From: Pseudotabrizicola sediminis
GTDB lineage: Bacteria; Pseudomonadota; Alphaproteobacteria; Rhodobacterales; Rhodobacteraceae
NCBI RefSeq assembly: GCF_004745575.1
Contig: NZ_RPEM01000010.1
Location: forward strand, 35,842-99,841
Direction: 5' to 3'
Length of the DNA stretch: 64,000 nucleotides
Part shown: positions 27,266 through 36,378 of the stretch, in pieces
How the letters are laid out: every line of letters begins with the position of its first letter
How positions within the stretch are numbered: position 1 is the first letter of the stretch
Notes under the pieces: generated by a model
The model's database searches: none
What the model saw: only the letters and a program-made list of their open reading frames with translations
What the model was told of the DNA's origin: nothing
Program-made: the position numbers and the translations under genes

Positions 27266-28264
27266 ATGCGTGTCGATGTGTTCAGTGCCAAGCCCCATGA
27301 CCGGTTGTTCCTGAGCCTCGCAGCCAAGGATCATGGGCTGGAGTTGCACTTTCATGAAGTGCGCCTGAGCGCCGGCACCACCCGGTTGGCAGAAGGTGCG
27401 CAGGTGATATGTGCCTTTGTCAATGACGATCTCGGGGCCGAGGTGATTGCCGACCTTGCAGCAAAGGGTGTGCGGATGATCGCGCTGCGATCGGCGGGGT
27501 TCAACCATGTCGATCTGACCGCCGCGCGCGCGGCCGGAATTGCTGTGGCTCGTGTGCCCGCCTATTCTCCACATGCCGTAGCCGAGCATACGGTCGCCCT
27601 GATCCTTGCGTTGAACCGCAAAACACATCGCGCCTACAACCGGGTGCGCGAGGGGAATTTCGCGCTCGACGGGCTGATGGGCTTTGACATGCACGGCAAA
27701 GTCGCCGGCATCGTGGGTACGGGGCTGATCGGTACGGTTCTGGCGAGGATCCTGTGCGGCTTTGGTTGCGAGGTTCTGGCCTTCGACCCCCTGCCCAGTG
27801 CTGAATGCGAGGCTATGGGTGTGGCCTACGTCCCGATGGACGAAATTCTGCAGCGGTCGGACATTGTCACCCTTCAATGCCCGCTTACCTCTGGAACACA
27901 TCATCTGATCGATGACACGGCCATCGCCGCGATGAAGCCGGGGGTCATGCTGATCAACACCTCGCGCGGCGCGGTGATCGACACGCGCGCTGTGATCCGG
28001 GCGCTGAAATCGGGGCAGATCAGCGCCCTCGGGCTCGATGTGTATGAAGAGGAGGGGGATCTGTTCTTCGAGGATCTCTCCGAAAGCTACATTCCGGATG
28101 ATGTGTTTGCGCGGCTCCTGACCTTTCCCAATGTGCTGATCACCGGGCATCAGGGCTTTTTCACACTGGAGGCAATCGAGGCGATCGCGTCAACGACCAT
28201 CGCCAATGTGATCGCCTTCCGGCAGGACGGGGTGCCGCTGCATCCCGTTGCCCGGCCGGATTGA
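27266..28264 (+). CDS. ldhA: D-2-hydroxyacid dehydrogenase (D-lactate dehydrogenase type)
   Basis: 332 residues. NAD-linked reduction of a 2-keto acid such as pyruvate is expected, in the cytosol. The catalytic Arg is in NTSRG, Glu in LGLDVYEEEGDLFFED and His in ITGHQGF. The nucleotide-binding motif GIVGTGLIGTVLA lies at about residues 146-158. The long DVYEEEGDLFFED segment is typical of the LdhA/HslI branch rather than of phosphoglycerate dehydrogenase. GAGG precedes the ATG. It is a single gene with no obvious operon partner. Confidence 0.88.
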   Translation: MRVDVFSAKPHDRLFLSLAAKDHGLELHFHEVRLSAGTTRLAEGAQVICAFVNDDLGAEVIADLAAKGVRMIALRSAGFNHVDLTAARAAGIAVARVPAYSPHAVAEHTVALILALNRKTHRAYNRVREGNFALDGLMGFDMHGKVAGIVGTGLIGTVLARILCGFGCEVLAFDPLPSAECEAMGVAYVPMDEILQRSDIVTLQCPLTSGTHHLIDDTAIAAMKPGVMLINTSRGAVIDTRAVIRALKSGQISALGLDVYEEEGDLFFEDLSESYIPDDVFARLLTFPNVLITGHQGFFTLEAIEAIASTTIANVIAFRQDGVPLHPVARPD

Positions 28265-28409
28265 GATGCCGGCCGCGCTGGCCGCCCTGCCGATCCTTGT
28301 TGTGATGCTGGCGATGGCCAATCTGAGCTGGCGCGCTTGTCCATCGTCGAATGATTTGGAACAGGTAGCCTGATTTTGGAGCGGAAGGTTTTGGCTCATC
28401 GGGTTCAGA

Positions 28410-28602
28410 TTATGCTGCTTGACCGTGGTGGTTCAAGCGGCGGTTTTGGATGGTCTGCTGTTTGATGCGCCTCCTTTCAGCCAGGATGGTTTCACCGCGA
28501 CCGAAGGAGACGTCAGCCGGGGTGAGGTTGCCGATGCTTTCGTGGTAACGGCGGTTGTTGTAGTGGTCGATGAAGGCGGCGATGGCGGCCTCAAGTTCCC
28601 CC
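28410..28602 (-). pseudogene. IS3-family transposase C-terminal remnant
   Basis: The minus strand reads AAIAAFIDHYNNRRYHESI and ADVSFGRGETILAERRRI to a stop at 28410. This is the end of an integrase-core transposase. The catalytic part is missing. Confidence 0.75.
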
Positions 28603-28737
28603 TCGAAGTGTCCGCTCTACGGGCTCGAGGCCCAGTGAGCCGGATGCGTTTCCAGAACCGTTGTTACCGATCTTTGTCCTTACTGTCCTGAGACCTCCTC
28701 ACACGCCGACGCCCCGCCGCTGGCTGTCTGACAGTCT

Positions 28738-29766
28738 TCAGACGGTGGCCAGTTGCGGATCTCTGTAGATTTCTTTCCTCGTCTCTACGGCCCAAAGGAT
28801 GCGGGCCATCTTGTTGGCGAGTGCAATGGCGACAACCATGCGGGGCTTGCGCAACAGCATGGCATGAAGCCAGGAGCCCGGGGCTGCGCCCTTTCGGCTG
28901 GCCTAACGAATGACCGACATTGCGCCTATAATCAAAAGCCGCCGGATATCACGCTGGCCCATTTTGGAGGTGCGCCCCAAAACCTGTTTCCCTCCGCTGG
29001 CATGTTGGCGCGGCACAAGCCCCAGCCAGGCGGCAAAATCCCGGCTTTTCCGGAACACCGTCAACGCGGGGGCAAAGGCTTCGATGGCCATGGCAGTGAT
29101 TGGCCCAAGGCCAGGCATCGTCATCATCCGCGATGACGCATCAGACTGTGCGGCTTCTTTCTTCAAGACTGCCTCCAGTGAGGTGATCTGAGCCGACAAG
29201 GTCGTGATCTGCGCAAGATAGAGCCGCGACATCTCGATCACCAATGGCTCGATATCATCACCAGCCTCATTGATCAGCCGCTGAATGCCCGGAAGGTTCC
29301 AAACACCTTGTGGGACAACAATTCCATGCTCCGCGAGATGAGCGCGCAATGCGTTGATCGATTGCGTCCGCTGGCGCACAAACAAATCACGGGTGCGAAA
29401 CACCATCGCGCGTGCCTGCTGCCTGGGTGTCTCTGGTTCAACAAACCGCATCGTCGGACAGCTGGCAGCCTCAGCTATGGCTTCGGCGTCGGCAGCGTCA
29501 TTCTTTTGCCGCTTAACGAACGGCTTCACGTATGCGGGAGGCACCAAACGGACCTCGTGGCCAAGTACGCTGATCTCACGAGCCCAGAAATGGGCCGTCG
29601 CACAGGCTTCCATTGCGACCACACATGGGGGAAGTTGCTCAAAGAAAGCCCTGATCTGACCCCGGGACAGCTTCTTGCGACACACAACGCGCCCGTCCGA
29701 AGTCGCGCCATGAACCTGAAAAACCCGCTTTGCCAGATCCAGCCCGACGATGCTAACATCTTCCAT
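28738..29766 (-). pseudogene. IS110-family transposase with an internal amber codon
   Basis: 342 codons in one frame. The N-terminal RuvC-like DEDD domain starts MEDVSIVGLDLAKRVFQ, and the C-terminal Tnp20 domain includes FAAWLGLVPRQHASGGKQ. A TAG at 28903-28905 interrupts SVIR-(stop)-ASRKGAAPGSW, where related copies carry Gln (CAG). After it the frame continues to a natural end at 28738 (ARILWAVETRKEIY). The catalytic serine lies before the stop, but the last 55 residues would be lost. It is separated by about 140 bases from the mechanosensitive channel gene. Confidence 0.88.
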
Positions 29767-29904
29767 GGATACTCCCTCCTTCCAGTGATGTTACCCAACA
29801 TCACCTTGGCACATTGCGATGCCGTCGGGAGGGGGTATCCACCCCATCACTTCTGGGTGAAAATCAACAAAACGGGTGGCATTTTGTTGCAACGTTGATG
29901 TCTG

Positions 29905-31329
29905 TTACGACTGGGCTGATGCCCCGACCTCCGGGTTGAGAAGGTTGTCTTCGGCTTCTGGAAGGTCGCACGCCTTGGCTTGACGCTTCAACTCGGCTTG
30001 TTCCGACTTGAGGTTACCCTCGCCAGTGGAAACCGTCGCTGTTTCGGCAGCTCTGATAAGAGCAAGGGGGCGGGGCACCTCACCGGCGGGTTCCTGTACC
30101 ACGGGATGTTGGTGAAATGACGTTCCTTCGGGGAAGACCACTTCTTGAGCGGGAGCGGGTGTCGAGATTCCTTCATCCTGAAGCGCACGCTTCACCTGAC
30201 GCATCAGAGACGAACGCACCTTGAAGAGCGAATAGGATTTTCCATCAAACCAGAACTGCACCTTGATGTTTACGGTCGATGGGCCCAGCTCGTCTACAAT
30301 GGCAGCCGGCTCGGGGTCATCGAGAACGGCAGGATGTGCCCGCAGTGCTTGGACGATCAGTTCCTGCGCCAAAGCAATCGAATTGGCGTATCCAATACCC
30401 ACATGGAATTCTGCCCGCCGGTTGGGGTTGGCCGAGAAGTTTGTGATGACGCTTTTGAATACGAGCGAATTCGGGATCTGGACGTGGTTGCCATCCAGGG
30501 TCATCAGTATGGTGGTGCGCATGTTCAGATTCTGTACAATTCCCTGGTACTCGCCCAGTTGGATCCAGTCTCCGGTCCGAAACGGGTTGCGAACACTCAG
30601 TAGAATACTGGCCAGCGCGTTTTCTGCGATATCGCGAAAGGCGAGACCCAGCACAATTCCGACAAGGCCAGTACCACCCAAAACCGTGACCGCGAGACGC
30701 GTGAGGCCCGCAATTTGAAGCACGAGATAGATGCCGATGAGGATCACCGGCAAGGCCAATGCGCGCGCCGCAATATCCACCAGCAAGGGCGATGACAGCC
30801 GCTGCCGCAGCGAGACCCGCGCCAACTTGGTCACCCCGCGCGACACCAGCCAGAAAACCAGCAGGATGATCAGAGACACAACCGTCAGCGGAACGAACCA
30901 CTGTGCGCGGTTCACCAGCCGTTCCATTTCCCTCCATGTCGGGGTCAGATCCCAGCTGATCGCGCGTTGTACCTCGATCCGGTTTACCACGGCGACGACA
31001 TCCTGCGTGCGCAACGCCAGTTGTTGCGCCCAGTCACGCCGCTCGTCTGTCTCGGTTTGCCCATCAAGAAAAACGATACCTTCGCGCACGGATACTGAGA
31101 AAGGGGAGAACCAGTTGCTTGCGGTCAGAATGCGCCTGAGGCGGTCCGCTATCTGCGTGTCGCGTGCGCCAGGTGCGACCGCGATTTCAGTGGTAGAGCC
31201 GGGGGCTACTGTTTCCTCTACTACGGGAGAAGTCTGCGCTTGCACTGGTGCTGTCGCAACAGTGAACAAGAACGTGGTTAGGATTGCAAATCGTCCGAAG
31301 AGGGACTCAAGGCGTCTTAAAAAGATCAT
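29905..31329 (-). CDS. BON-domain MscS-type mechanosensitive channel
   Basis: 474 residues from the ATG at 31329, which has GGAG six bases upstream (an in-frame start at 31401 is less likely). Signal peptide or first helix MIFLRRLESLFGRFAILTTFLFTVATA. A BON domain follows (about 55-125: DTQIADRLRRILTASNWF, EGIVFLDGQTETDERRDWA), then membrane helices. The pore helix and MscS signature are VTVLGGTGLVGIVLGLAFRD and NPFRTGDWIQLGEYQGIVQNL. The cytoplasmic beta/alpha-beta domain is followed by an 80-residue disordered tail. Role: pressure-release channel in the inner membrane. Confidence 0.9.
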   Translation of the reverse strand: MIFLRRLESLFGRFAILTTFLFTVATAPVQAQTSPVVEETVAPGSTTEIAVAPGARDTQIADRLRRILTASNWFSPFSVSVREGIVFLDGQTETDERRDWAQQLALRTQDVVAVVNRIEVQRAISWDLTPTWREMERLVNRAQWFVPLTVVSLIILLVFWLVSRGVTKLARVSLRQRLSSPLLVDIAARALALPVILIGIYLVLQIAGLTRLAVTVLGGTGLVGIVLGLAFRDIAENALASILLSVRNPFRTGDWIQLGEYQGIVQNLNMRTTILMTLDGNHVQIPNSLVFKSVITNFSANPNRRAEFHVGIGYANSIALAQELIVQALRAHPAVLDDPEPAAIVDELGPSTVNIKVQFWFDGKSYSLFKVRSSLMRQVKRALQDEGISTPAPAQEVVFPEGTSFHQHPVVQEPAGEVPRPLALIRAAETATVSTGEGNLKSEQAELKRQAKACDLPEAEDNLLNPEVGASAQS

Positions 31330-31458
31330 TCCCACTCCATTTCGGGCGCGCACAATTGCAGCGAAACGCTCGCTCCCCTTGCAAATTATCGCATCGGCCA
31401 ATGAAGCGATACCCGGTCAGACGATCTGGAACAGTGAATTGACCTCGGGGATTCTTTA

Positions 31459-31625
31459 AAAGTGTTGTAACTGCGACGACGGCACTGAGAAGCACTCAGA
31501 CTGAGAACCCCAAGCTATTGGGAATGGTTCCAAAATGCGGGCCAGTGTCACCTCGGAAGGCTTGCGACCGTCCATAATCGCCTCGACAATGTTAGGTGCG
31601 AGCAGCGTGAGGCGCATGACCCGTG
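31459..31625 (-). pseudogene. Serine-recombinase C-terminal remnant
   Basis: VMRLTLLAPNIVEAIMDGRK followed by PSEVTLARILEPFPIAW matches the tail of large site-specific serine recombinases (LAPDIVEAIL...G..P..LTL pattern). No catalytic domain is present, and the frame upstream changes to the RTX relic. Confidence 0.6.
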
Positions 31626-31629
31626 TCAT

Positions 31630-32565
31630 GTAGGAGGGCGCGATTGAACCCGCCATTGATGACATCATCCCCCGAGCCGCCAAAGATCGTGTCGTTCTCG
31701 GGTGCGATAATCCTGCCATCGAGAGTGGTGCGGTTGCCATTGCCGTCCCAAACTCAGGTATTACCTTCGCCGCCTTCGCCGTAGGCCAGGTTCGGGTACA
31801 GCACGCGGGCGTTCGATTGACCGACGTCGAACCGAAAGATTATATCGTCAAAGTCTCGGTCGCCGCCGTTCCAGAGATCCTCAAAACCCAGAACGATCGT
31901 CCCGGCCTCGGCCTCGATCCGGCCAACCGTATGGCCGAAGTTGTCCGCATTCAGCGCATAGGGGTTGTCCGGGTTGGCCGCCGAATGGAAGGTATTCGCG
32001 CCATACTGAGTCTGGATTGCGGTCGCGGTGCCGTTTTGCGCGACATGAAACAGGGTCAGGTTGCCGGTGTCGTTATTACTGGCAATCTCACCCGCTGCGT
32101 TTCGCAGCTCGAAAGTGGCGTTCGGATCGGTTAGCAGAGGTGCCGTAGGACGACCGGATGCGTTGGACGCGTTCAGGAAGCCGATCTAATCGGCTGCGTT
32201 CAATTCAACCTGGACCGAAGACTGCCCCGAAAACAGCGTGCCGTCCGACCCTTGGGCCGAAGCGTTGGCAAAGACCACCTCGACCTCGCCAATCGTGCCG
32301 TCTTCGGCCACTTTGTATATGACGAGCGCGTTCTTGAATCCTGCCCCTTCGCTTGTGAACGTGACAGTGCCGGTGTAATCCTCGGTCATCGTCAGTTGCG
32401 TCATGTCCAAGAGGGCCGGGCCGCCACCGCCGTGGGCAAGATCATTGCCGCCGTGGGCGTTGATCGTGTCATCGCCCTGGCGGCCCGAGATCGCGTCGGA
32501 GGTGGCCCGCCGTTCTACGTGTCGTTTGCGCACGTCCCGAGGACGGGGGTGATTGCATTGGTCAT
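31630..32565 (-). pseudogene. RTX-type secreted protein with DUF4114 domain, decayed
   Basis: A start MTNAITPV at 32565 follows AAGGA. After a frame change it continues with SGRQGDDTINAHGGNDLAHG (calcium-binding RTX nonapeptides). A beta-rich domain follows (DYTGTVTFTSEGAGFKNALV to SSVQVELNAAD), then a TAG where Gln is expected (before IGFLNASN). The frame runs through DUF4114 (GFEDLWNGGDRDFDDIIFRF), then a TGA before VWDGNGN and a final RTX repeat NDTIFGGSGDDVINGG. Such proteins leave the cell by type I secretion. Standing next to polysaccharide genes, it may have been a matrix protein. Confidence 0.75.
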
Positions 32566-32598
32566 GATGATTCCTTGATGCCAGAAGAATGGGCCTTC

Positions 32599-32629
32599 GG
32601 GGGGCAGTCGGGGGCATTGCCTGCCCCCC
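32599..32629 (-). terminator. Possible hairpin terminator after the cupin gene
   Basis: GGGGGGCA (32599-32606) pairs with TGCCCCCC (32622-32629), just past the end of the minus-strand operon. There is no T run, so it is at best an imperfect terminator or an RNA end stabiliser. Confidence 0.35.
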
Positions 32630-32636
32630 TCCGGCC

Positions 32637-33050
32637 TCAGGCCCGGGCTTCGCGCTTGGGCCGGTTGTAGGCGTCATCGAGGCGGACGATGTCGTCTTCG
32701 CCCAGATAATCGCCCATCTGCACCTCGATGATTTCCACCGGGGTTTTCGTCAGGTTTTCCAGCCGGTGCACGGCCCCTTTCGGGATCATCACCACGCCTC
32801 CGGGCTGCACCTTCATCACGGCGTCATCGACGGTGATTGTCGCGGTGCCTTCGATCACGACCCAGCGCTCGGCCCGGTGGTAGTGGTATTGCAGCGACAG
32901 GCGGCCCTTTGGGTTCACGCGGATGCGCTTGACCTGATGGGCAGCGCCACGGTCCAGGCTCCAGAATGCGCCCCAGGGGCGTTCTTCGTACAGGGGCGCG
33001 TCAGCAGGAACAGCAGAGACGGCGGGCGTGATGGTCGAATGGATGGACAT
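32637..33050 (-). CDS. Stand-alone mannose-6-phosphate isomerase cupin domain
   Basis: 137 residues forming a single cupin, matching the C-terminal domain of the bifunctional AlgA/ManC enzymes (type II phosphomannose isomerase): ERPWGAFWSLDRG, then QYHYHRAERWVVIEGTATITV with the metal His/Glu set, then PGGVVMIPKGAVHRLEN. It should interconvert fructose-6-P and mannose-6-P, the first step to GDP-mannose. The nucleotidyltransferase half is encoded separately at 42195-43343, so AlgA is split in two here. AGGAG precedes the ATG. It is the last gene of the run from algD. Confidence 0.87.
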   Translation of the reverse strand: MSIHSTITPAVSAVPADAPLYEERPWGAFWSLDRGAAHQVKRIRVNPKGRLSLQYHYHRAERWVVIEGTATITVDDAVMKVQPGGVVMIPKGAVHRLENLTKTPVEIIEVQMGDYLGEDDIVRLDDAYNRPKREARA

Positions 33051-33078
33051 GATGATCTCCTAAAGGGTGTGAGGGGGG

Positions 33079-34467
33079 TTACCAGCCGATGCCGCATAGG
33101 GTGGCGGGTTGGTCGGCGCGGGATTTGTAAAGGCGGGCGACATCGATCACCGGCTTGGTTGATGCAGCGGCCAGAGCGCGATAGGTCGGGTGGGCATGGG
33201 TGACGATCACCGCATCGGCCTGCGCCACCGCCTCGGCTGCACTGGTCGCCAGCATGCCGCGCAGGCCGGTCGCCAGTTGACCAAGCCCTTTGGACGCATG
33301 AGCGACATAGGCCAGTTGCGACTCGATCCGGGTGTCGGCGTTGATTGCCGGGTCGTGGGCGACAATCTCGATCCCCTGATCCAGTAGATCCGCCATCACT
33401 TCGAGGATCGGGCTTTCGCGCAGATCATCGGTGCCGGGCTTGAAGGCAAGGCCAAGCACGGCCACCTTGCGCGCGCCGGTTGCCTTCACCATCCGCGCCG
33501 CTTCGGCAATATGGGTGGCGTTTGAGCGGTCGAGCGAGGCGATCAACGGCAAATCAAGGCCCAGTTTGCCCGCGATATGGGTAACGGCGCGGACTTCCTT
33601 GGGCAGGCACGATCCGCCATAGGCAAAGCCGGGCTTCAGGTAATAAGGCGACAGGTTCAGCTTGGTGTCGCGGACGAAGATGTCCATCACTTCGTGACTG
33701 TCCACGCCCAAAGGCTTGCACAGACGTCCGACCTCGTTGGCGAAGGTCACCTTGGTCGCGTGCCAGACGTTGTCGACGTACTTCACCATCTCGGCTACTT
33801 CGATCGACGTGATCAGTGGGTTCGCATCCACGTCGGCATAAAGCCGCGACATGAGGTCGGCGGTGGCCGCGTCGGTGACACCGATCACGGTTTTCGGGGG
33901 CGCGTGGAAATCGGCGACCGCCACACCTTCGCGCAGGAATTCCGGGTTGAAGCACACACCGAAATCGACACCTGCCTTCAGGCCCGAAGTCGCCTCAATT
34001 TCCGGCACCATCACTCCCAGCGTCGATCCCGGCGGGATCGAGCAGCGCATGACGACCACATGGAACGATCCCTTGAGGCGCAGCCCCTCGCCGATGGACC
34101 GGGCAGCCGCCACGATGTAGCGGTGATCGCAGCCACCATCGGCTGCGGTGGGTGTGCCGACCGAAACAAAGGTCACATCAGTACCAATAACCGCCTGCAC
34201 AAGATCGTCGGTGGCCGTTATCAGACCAGCCGCAACGCCCTCGCTCAGCAAGCGACCAAGGTCCGCCTCGTGGATCGGCGAGCGGCCTTCGGCGATGGCC
34301 TGCACCTTGACAGCATCGACATCGACCCCGATGACGCGGTGGCCAAGACCCGCGAGGCAAGCGGTAGAAACGGCGCCGACATAGCCCAGACCCACGACCG
34401 AAACGGCAGGGCGTGGGGCGATTTTCAGGGCCGGGTGAAAAGCGTTTTCGGCGGGTTGGTGCAGCAT
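33079..34467 (-). CDS. algD: GDP-mannose 6-dehydrogenase
   Basis: 462 residues. It oxidises GDP-mannose to GDP-mannuronate, the committed step for alginate-type polymers. Visible features: Rossmann motif VSVVGLGYVGAVSTACLAG (about 22-40), VSVGTPTAADGG, FNPEFLREGVAVADF, central-domain NVWHATKVTFANEVGRLC, catalytic Cys in AYGGSCLPKEVRA, and LGLAFKPGTDDLRESP. It resembles UDP-glucose dehydrogenases as well, but the gene partners (Alg8, Alg44, AlgC, AlgA) point to AlgD. GGAGAC precedes the ATG. A degenerate copy of the cluster's inverted repeat lies 136-157 bases upstream. Confidence 0.88.
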   Translation of the reverse strand: MLHQPAENAFHPALKIAPRPAVSVVGLGYVGAVSTACLAGLGHRVIGVDVDAVKVQAIAEGRSPIHEADLGRLLSEGVAAGLITATDDLVQAVIGTDVTFVSVGTPTAADGGCDHRYIVAAARSIGEGLRLKGSFHVVVMRCSIPPGSTLGVMVPEIEATSGLKAGVDFGVCFNPEFLREGVAVADFHAPPKTVIGVTDAATADLMSRLYADVDANPLITSIEVAEMVKYVDNVWHATKVTFANEVGRLCKPLGVDSHEVMDIFVRDTKLNLSPYYLKPGFAYGGSCLPKEVRAVTHIAGKLGLDLPLIASLDRSNATHIAEAARMVKATGARKVAVLGLAFKPGTDDLRESPILEVMADLLDQGIEIVAHDPAINADTRIESQLAYVAHASKGLGQLATGLRGMLATSAAEAVAQADAVIVTHAHPTYRALAAASTKPVIDVARLYKSRADQPATLCGIGW

Positions 34468-34602
34468 GGCAGGTCTCCTTTGCGTTGAAGACCTTATTGC
34501 AAAGCATTTGAATCAAATCCCGCGCGCCCCGGGATGGGCCGCAGGCACAAGGGGTTGGCCCCTTTGCCCACCGGGCCATCTTGCGTCCCGGATGTGGGGG
34601 CA

Positions 34603-34624
34603 GGGCACCCCATACGGATAGGTG
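34603..34624. promoter_or_regulatory. Degenerate copy of the alg-locus inverted repeat
   Basis: The right half GGATAGGTG matches GGRTAGGGG at eight of nine bases with the N4 spacer and a preceding CCC. The left half is poorly conserved. It lies upstream of algD and overlaps nothing but intergenic sequence. Confidence 0.4.
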
Positions 34625-34634
34625 AACTAGCCTG

Positions 34635-35171
34635 TCACGCCTGCGCAAATGCGGGATGGCGGCGGGCAAGGCACCAGCCTGCGACCTGATGGATCACGCC
34701 GAACGCGCCCCGGTCCAATGCCGCAGCGATGTCCCGCATGCTCAGCGCGGCAAGCGCTGCTGTTTCTGCCGCATCGTCGAGACGGCCAGGTGACGGTTCG
34801 CAGCCTGCGGCAAGAAAGTAGTGCCCATGTCCGCCGCGCTGATTGCCATTGTCAACAAAATCCCTCAGCGCAATCAGGCGCGCAGGCACAAGCCCCGCTT
34901 CCTCGGCCAATTCCCGCAAAGCCGCCACCTTGGGCGTCTCACCGGTGTCCAGAAACCCGACGGGAAAGCCAAGGCAATCGCGGCGTGGTCCGTGGCGATA
35001 GCCGGTCATGGTCAGAACGCGGCCATCAGGAAGGACTGGCACGATCACGGCAAAGTCCCGCAGTTCGGGGATGACATGGCCGGGTGCGACCTCGACCTGT
35101 TCGCGGAACACGCGAAGGTAGGGAGCAGCATCGAAGGCAAGGGTTCAGGTGAGGGTTTTCCATGGGGGCAT
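34635..35171 (-). pseudogene. NUDIX hydrolase, probably interrupted by an early stop
   Basis: The Nudix box is complete (GFLDTGETPKVAALRELAEE followed by AGL; G-x5-E-x7-RE-x2-EE-x-G). The body resembles ADP-ribose/ADP-sugar pyrophosphatases (PELRDFAVIVPVLPDGRVL). The expected start is the ATG at 35171 (MPPWKTLT), but a TGA at 35145-35147 follows at codon 9, where relatives often have Arg. The frame is then open through LAFDAAPYLRVFREQV. Translation could restart at a GTG at 35111, giving 158 residues that keep the whole Nudix fold, so activity may survive. It is in the same run as the response regulator and algD. Confidence 0.7.
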
Positions 35172-35199
35172 GGGGGAAGTGTACTTTAAAACGCGCGAT

Positions 35200-35722
35200 T
35201 TATCGAGTCACGGTCATGGGTGGTCTGTACCTCGTCACAACAATCCCAGATTCGAATTCAGCGAGGATCATGTGGATGGCGGCAATGAATTTAATGGTGC
35301 TGAAACGCGCAGTTTCCAGTTCATGGATGTACCGCCATTGAACAAACGCATGCCTTGCACTGTCGAGAAGATCTTCAAATCTACACTGCATCATCAGCCC
35401 AGCTGGATTGGGATACGCACACTCCCGTTCATACCCCGCCCGCGATCAACCGCCGTTGCGTGGCTGTCGATGTCTTGCGGAACAGGGCCAGCAAATCATG
35501 CGACTTTGGAACGGACTTCATGGTCTGATCCCTTGTGATCCAAGCTTTCATTGCCAGTTCCATCGACAGCACCAAAAGCATCGGGGCAATACCCATCTTC
35601 CCCTTCATAAGGCTGTCGCCGCAAAATTCATCTAATCGCAAAGTGGTATCGAAGCCCACCGTACGGTCGACATGCAGAAGGATAGCTTTTGATTCCGCGG
35701 CGATCTCGATGGCCTTTGACAA
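35200..35722 (-). pseudogene. HEPN-like protein, frameshifted
   Basis: Two frames join to one protein. MSKAIEIAAESKAILLHVDR to TATQRRLIAGG comes first. After one extra G in a GGGCGGGG run near 35435, the other frame continues YERECAYPNPAG to FVQWRYIHELE. The pattern HDLLALF, then aFVqWRY-hE, is typical of HEPN-like helical proteins, whose roles range from RNA binding to toxins. It starts 38 bases after the response regulator. A sequencing error in the G run is an alternative to real inactivation. Confidence 0.6.
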
Positions 35723-35759
35723 GGGGCTCTTCGCTATCGATATTTCCGGAATTCCGCCC

Positions 35760-36374
35760 TCAGAATAACCCCGCCTCCTTAGCGGTCATGGCGGCCTGCG
35801 TGCGGTTGTGGGCGCCGATCTTGCGGTAGAGGGTCTTCATGTGCAGCTTGACCGTCGGTTCCTGAATGCCAAGGTCGCGGGCGATTTCCTTGTTGGCCTT
35901 GCCCTCGCACAGGCCCTGAAGCACCTGCAATTCGCGGGGTGAGAGTTTTTCGGCCAGCGCGTTGACGGGCGTTACCTCTGGCGCTGCGGTCATGAAGTCG
36001 ATGGGGGCGTATTGTTCTCCCATCGCCATGAAGCGTACGGCGTTGACCAACGATTTTGCGGGCAATGTCTTGGGCAGAAAGCCTGCCGCCCCCATGTCCA
36101 ACGCCTGCTCGGCGACTTCGCGTGGGGCTGTCCCCGACATCAGGGCTACGCGGGCACCCTTGCCGTCGGTCAGCGCGATCTTCAGGCCGTCAAGCCCGTT
36201 CATGCCCGGCATGCCGTAATCCAGCAGGATCAGATCGAACGGTTCGGCAGCGGCCACTGCCGTCATCGCCGAAGGGAGGTCACGCACAGGGGTAACGTCG
36301 ATCTTTTCCTGCCGGAACCACAATTCGAGCGTGTCACGTAAAAGATCATGGTCGTCGGCAATCAATACGCGCAT
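35760..36374 (-). CDS. LuxR/FixJ-type response regulator
   Basis: 204 residues from the ATG at 36374. Receiver domain about 1-120 with the acidic pocket (ADDHD at 6-10), phosphoacceptor Asp52 (LILLDYGMPGMNG) and Lys102 (FLPK). GerE/LuxR helix-turn-helix about 140-200 (LSPRELQVLQGLCEGKANKE, then IARDLGIQEPTVKLHMKTLY). Four bases separate it from the end of the hybrid kinase gene, so it is the natural output partner of that kinase. LuxR-family dimers bind short inverted repeats, and the conserved repeat found upstream of this operon and of alg genes is a reasonable candidate site. Confidence 0.93.
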   Translation of the reverse strand: MRVLIADDHDLLRDTLELWFRQEKIDVTPVRDLPSAMTAVAAAEPFDLILLDYGMPGMNGLDGLKIALTDGKGARVALMSGTAPREVAEQALDMGAAGFLPKTLPAKSLVNAVRFMAMGEQYAPIDFMTAAPEVTPVNALAEKLSPRELQVLQGLCEGKANKEIARDLGIQEPTVKLHMKTLYRKIGAHNRTQAAMTAKEAGLF

Positions 36375-36378
36375 GGCA

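Noticed and set aside
28903..28905. Amber codon read as an unusual amino acid or recoding site in the IS110 transposase
   Set aside because: No hairpin or recoding signal follows, and other genes nearby have ordinary nonsense changes; simple decay explains it.
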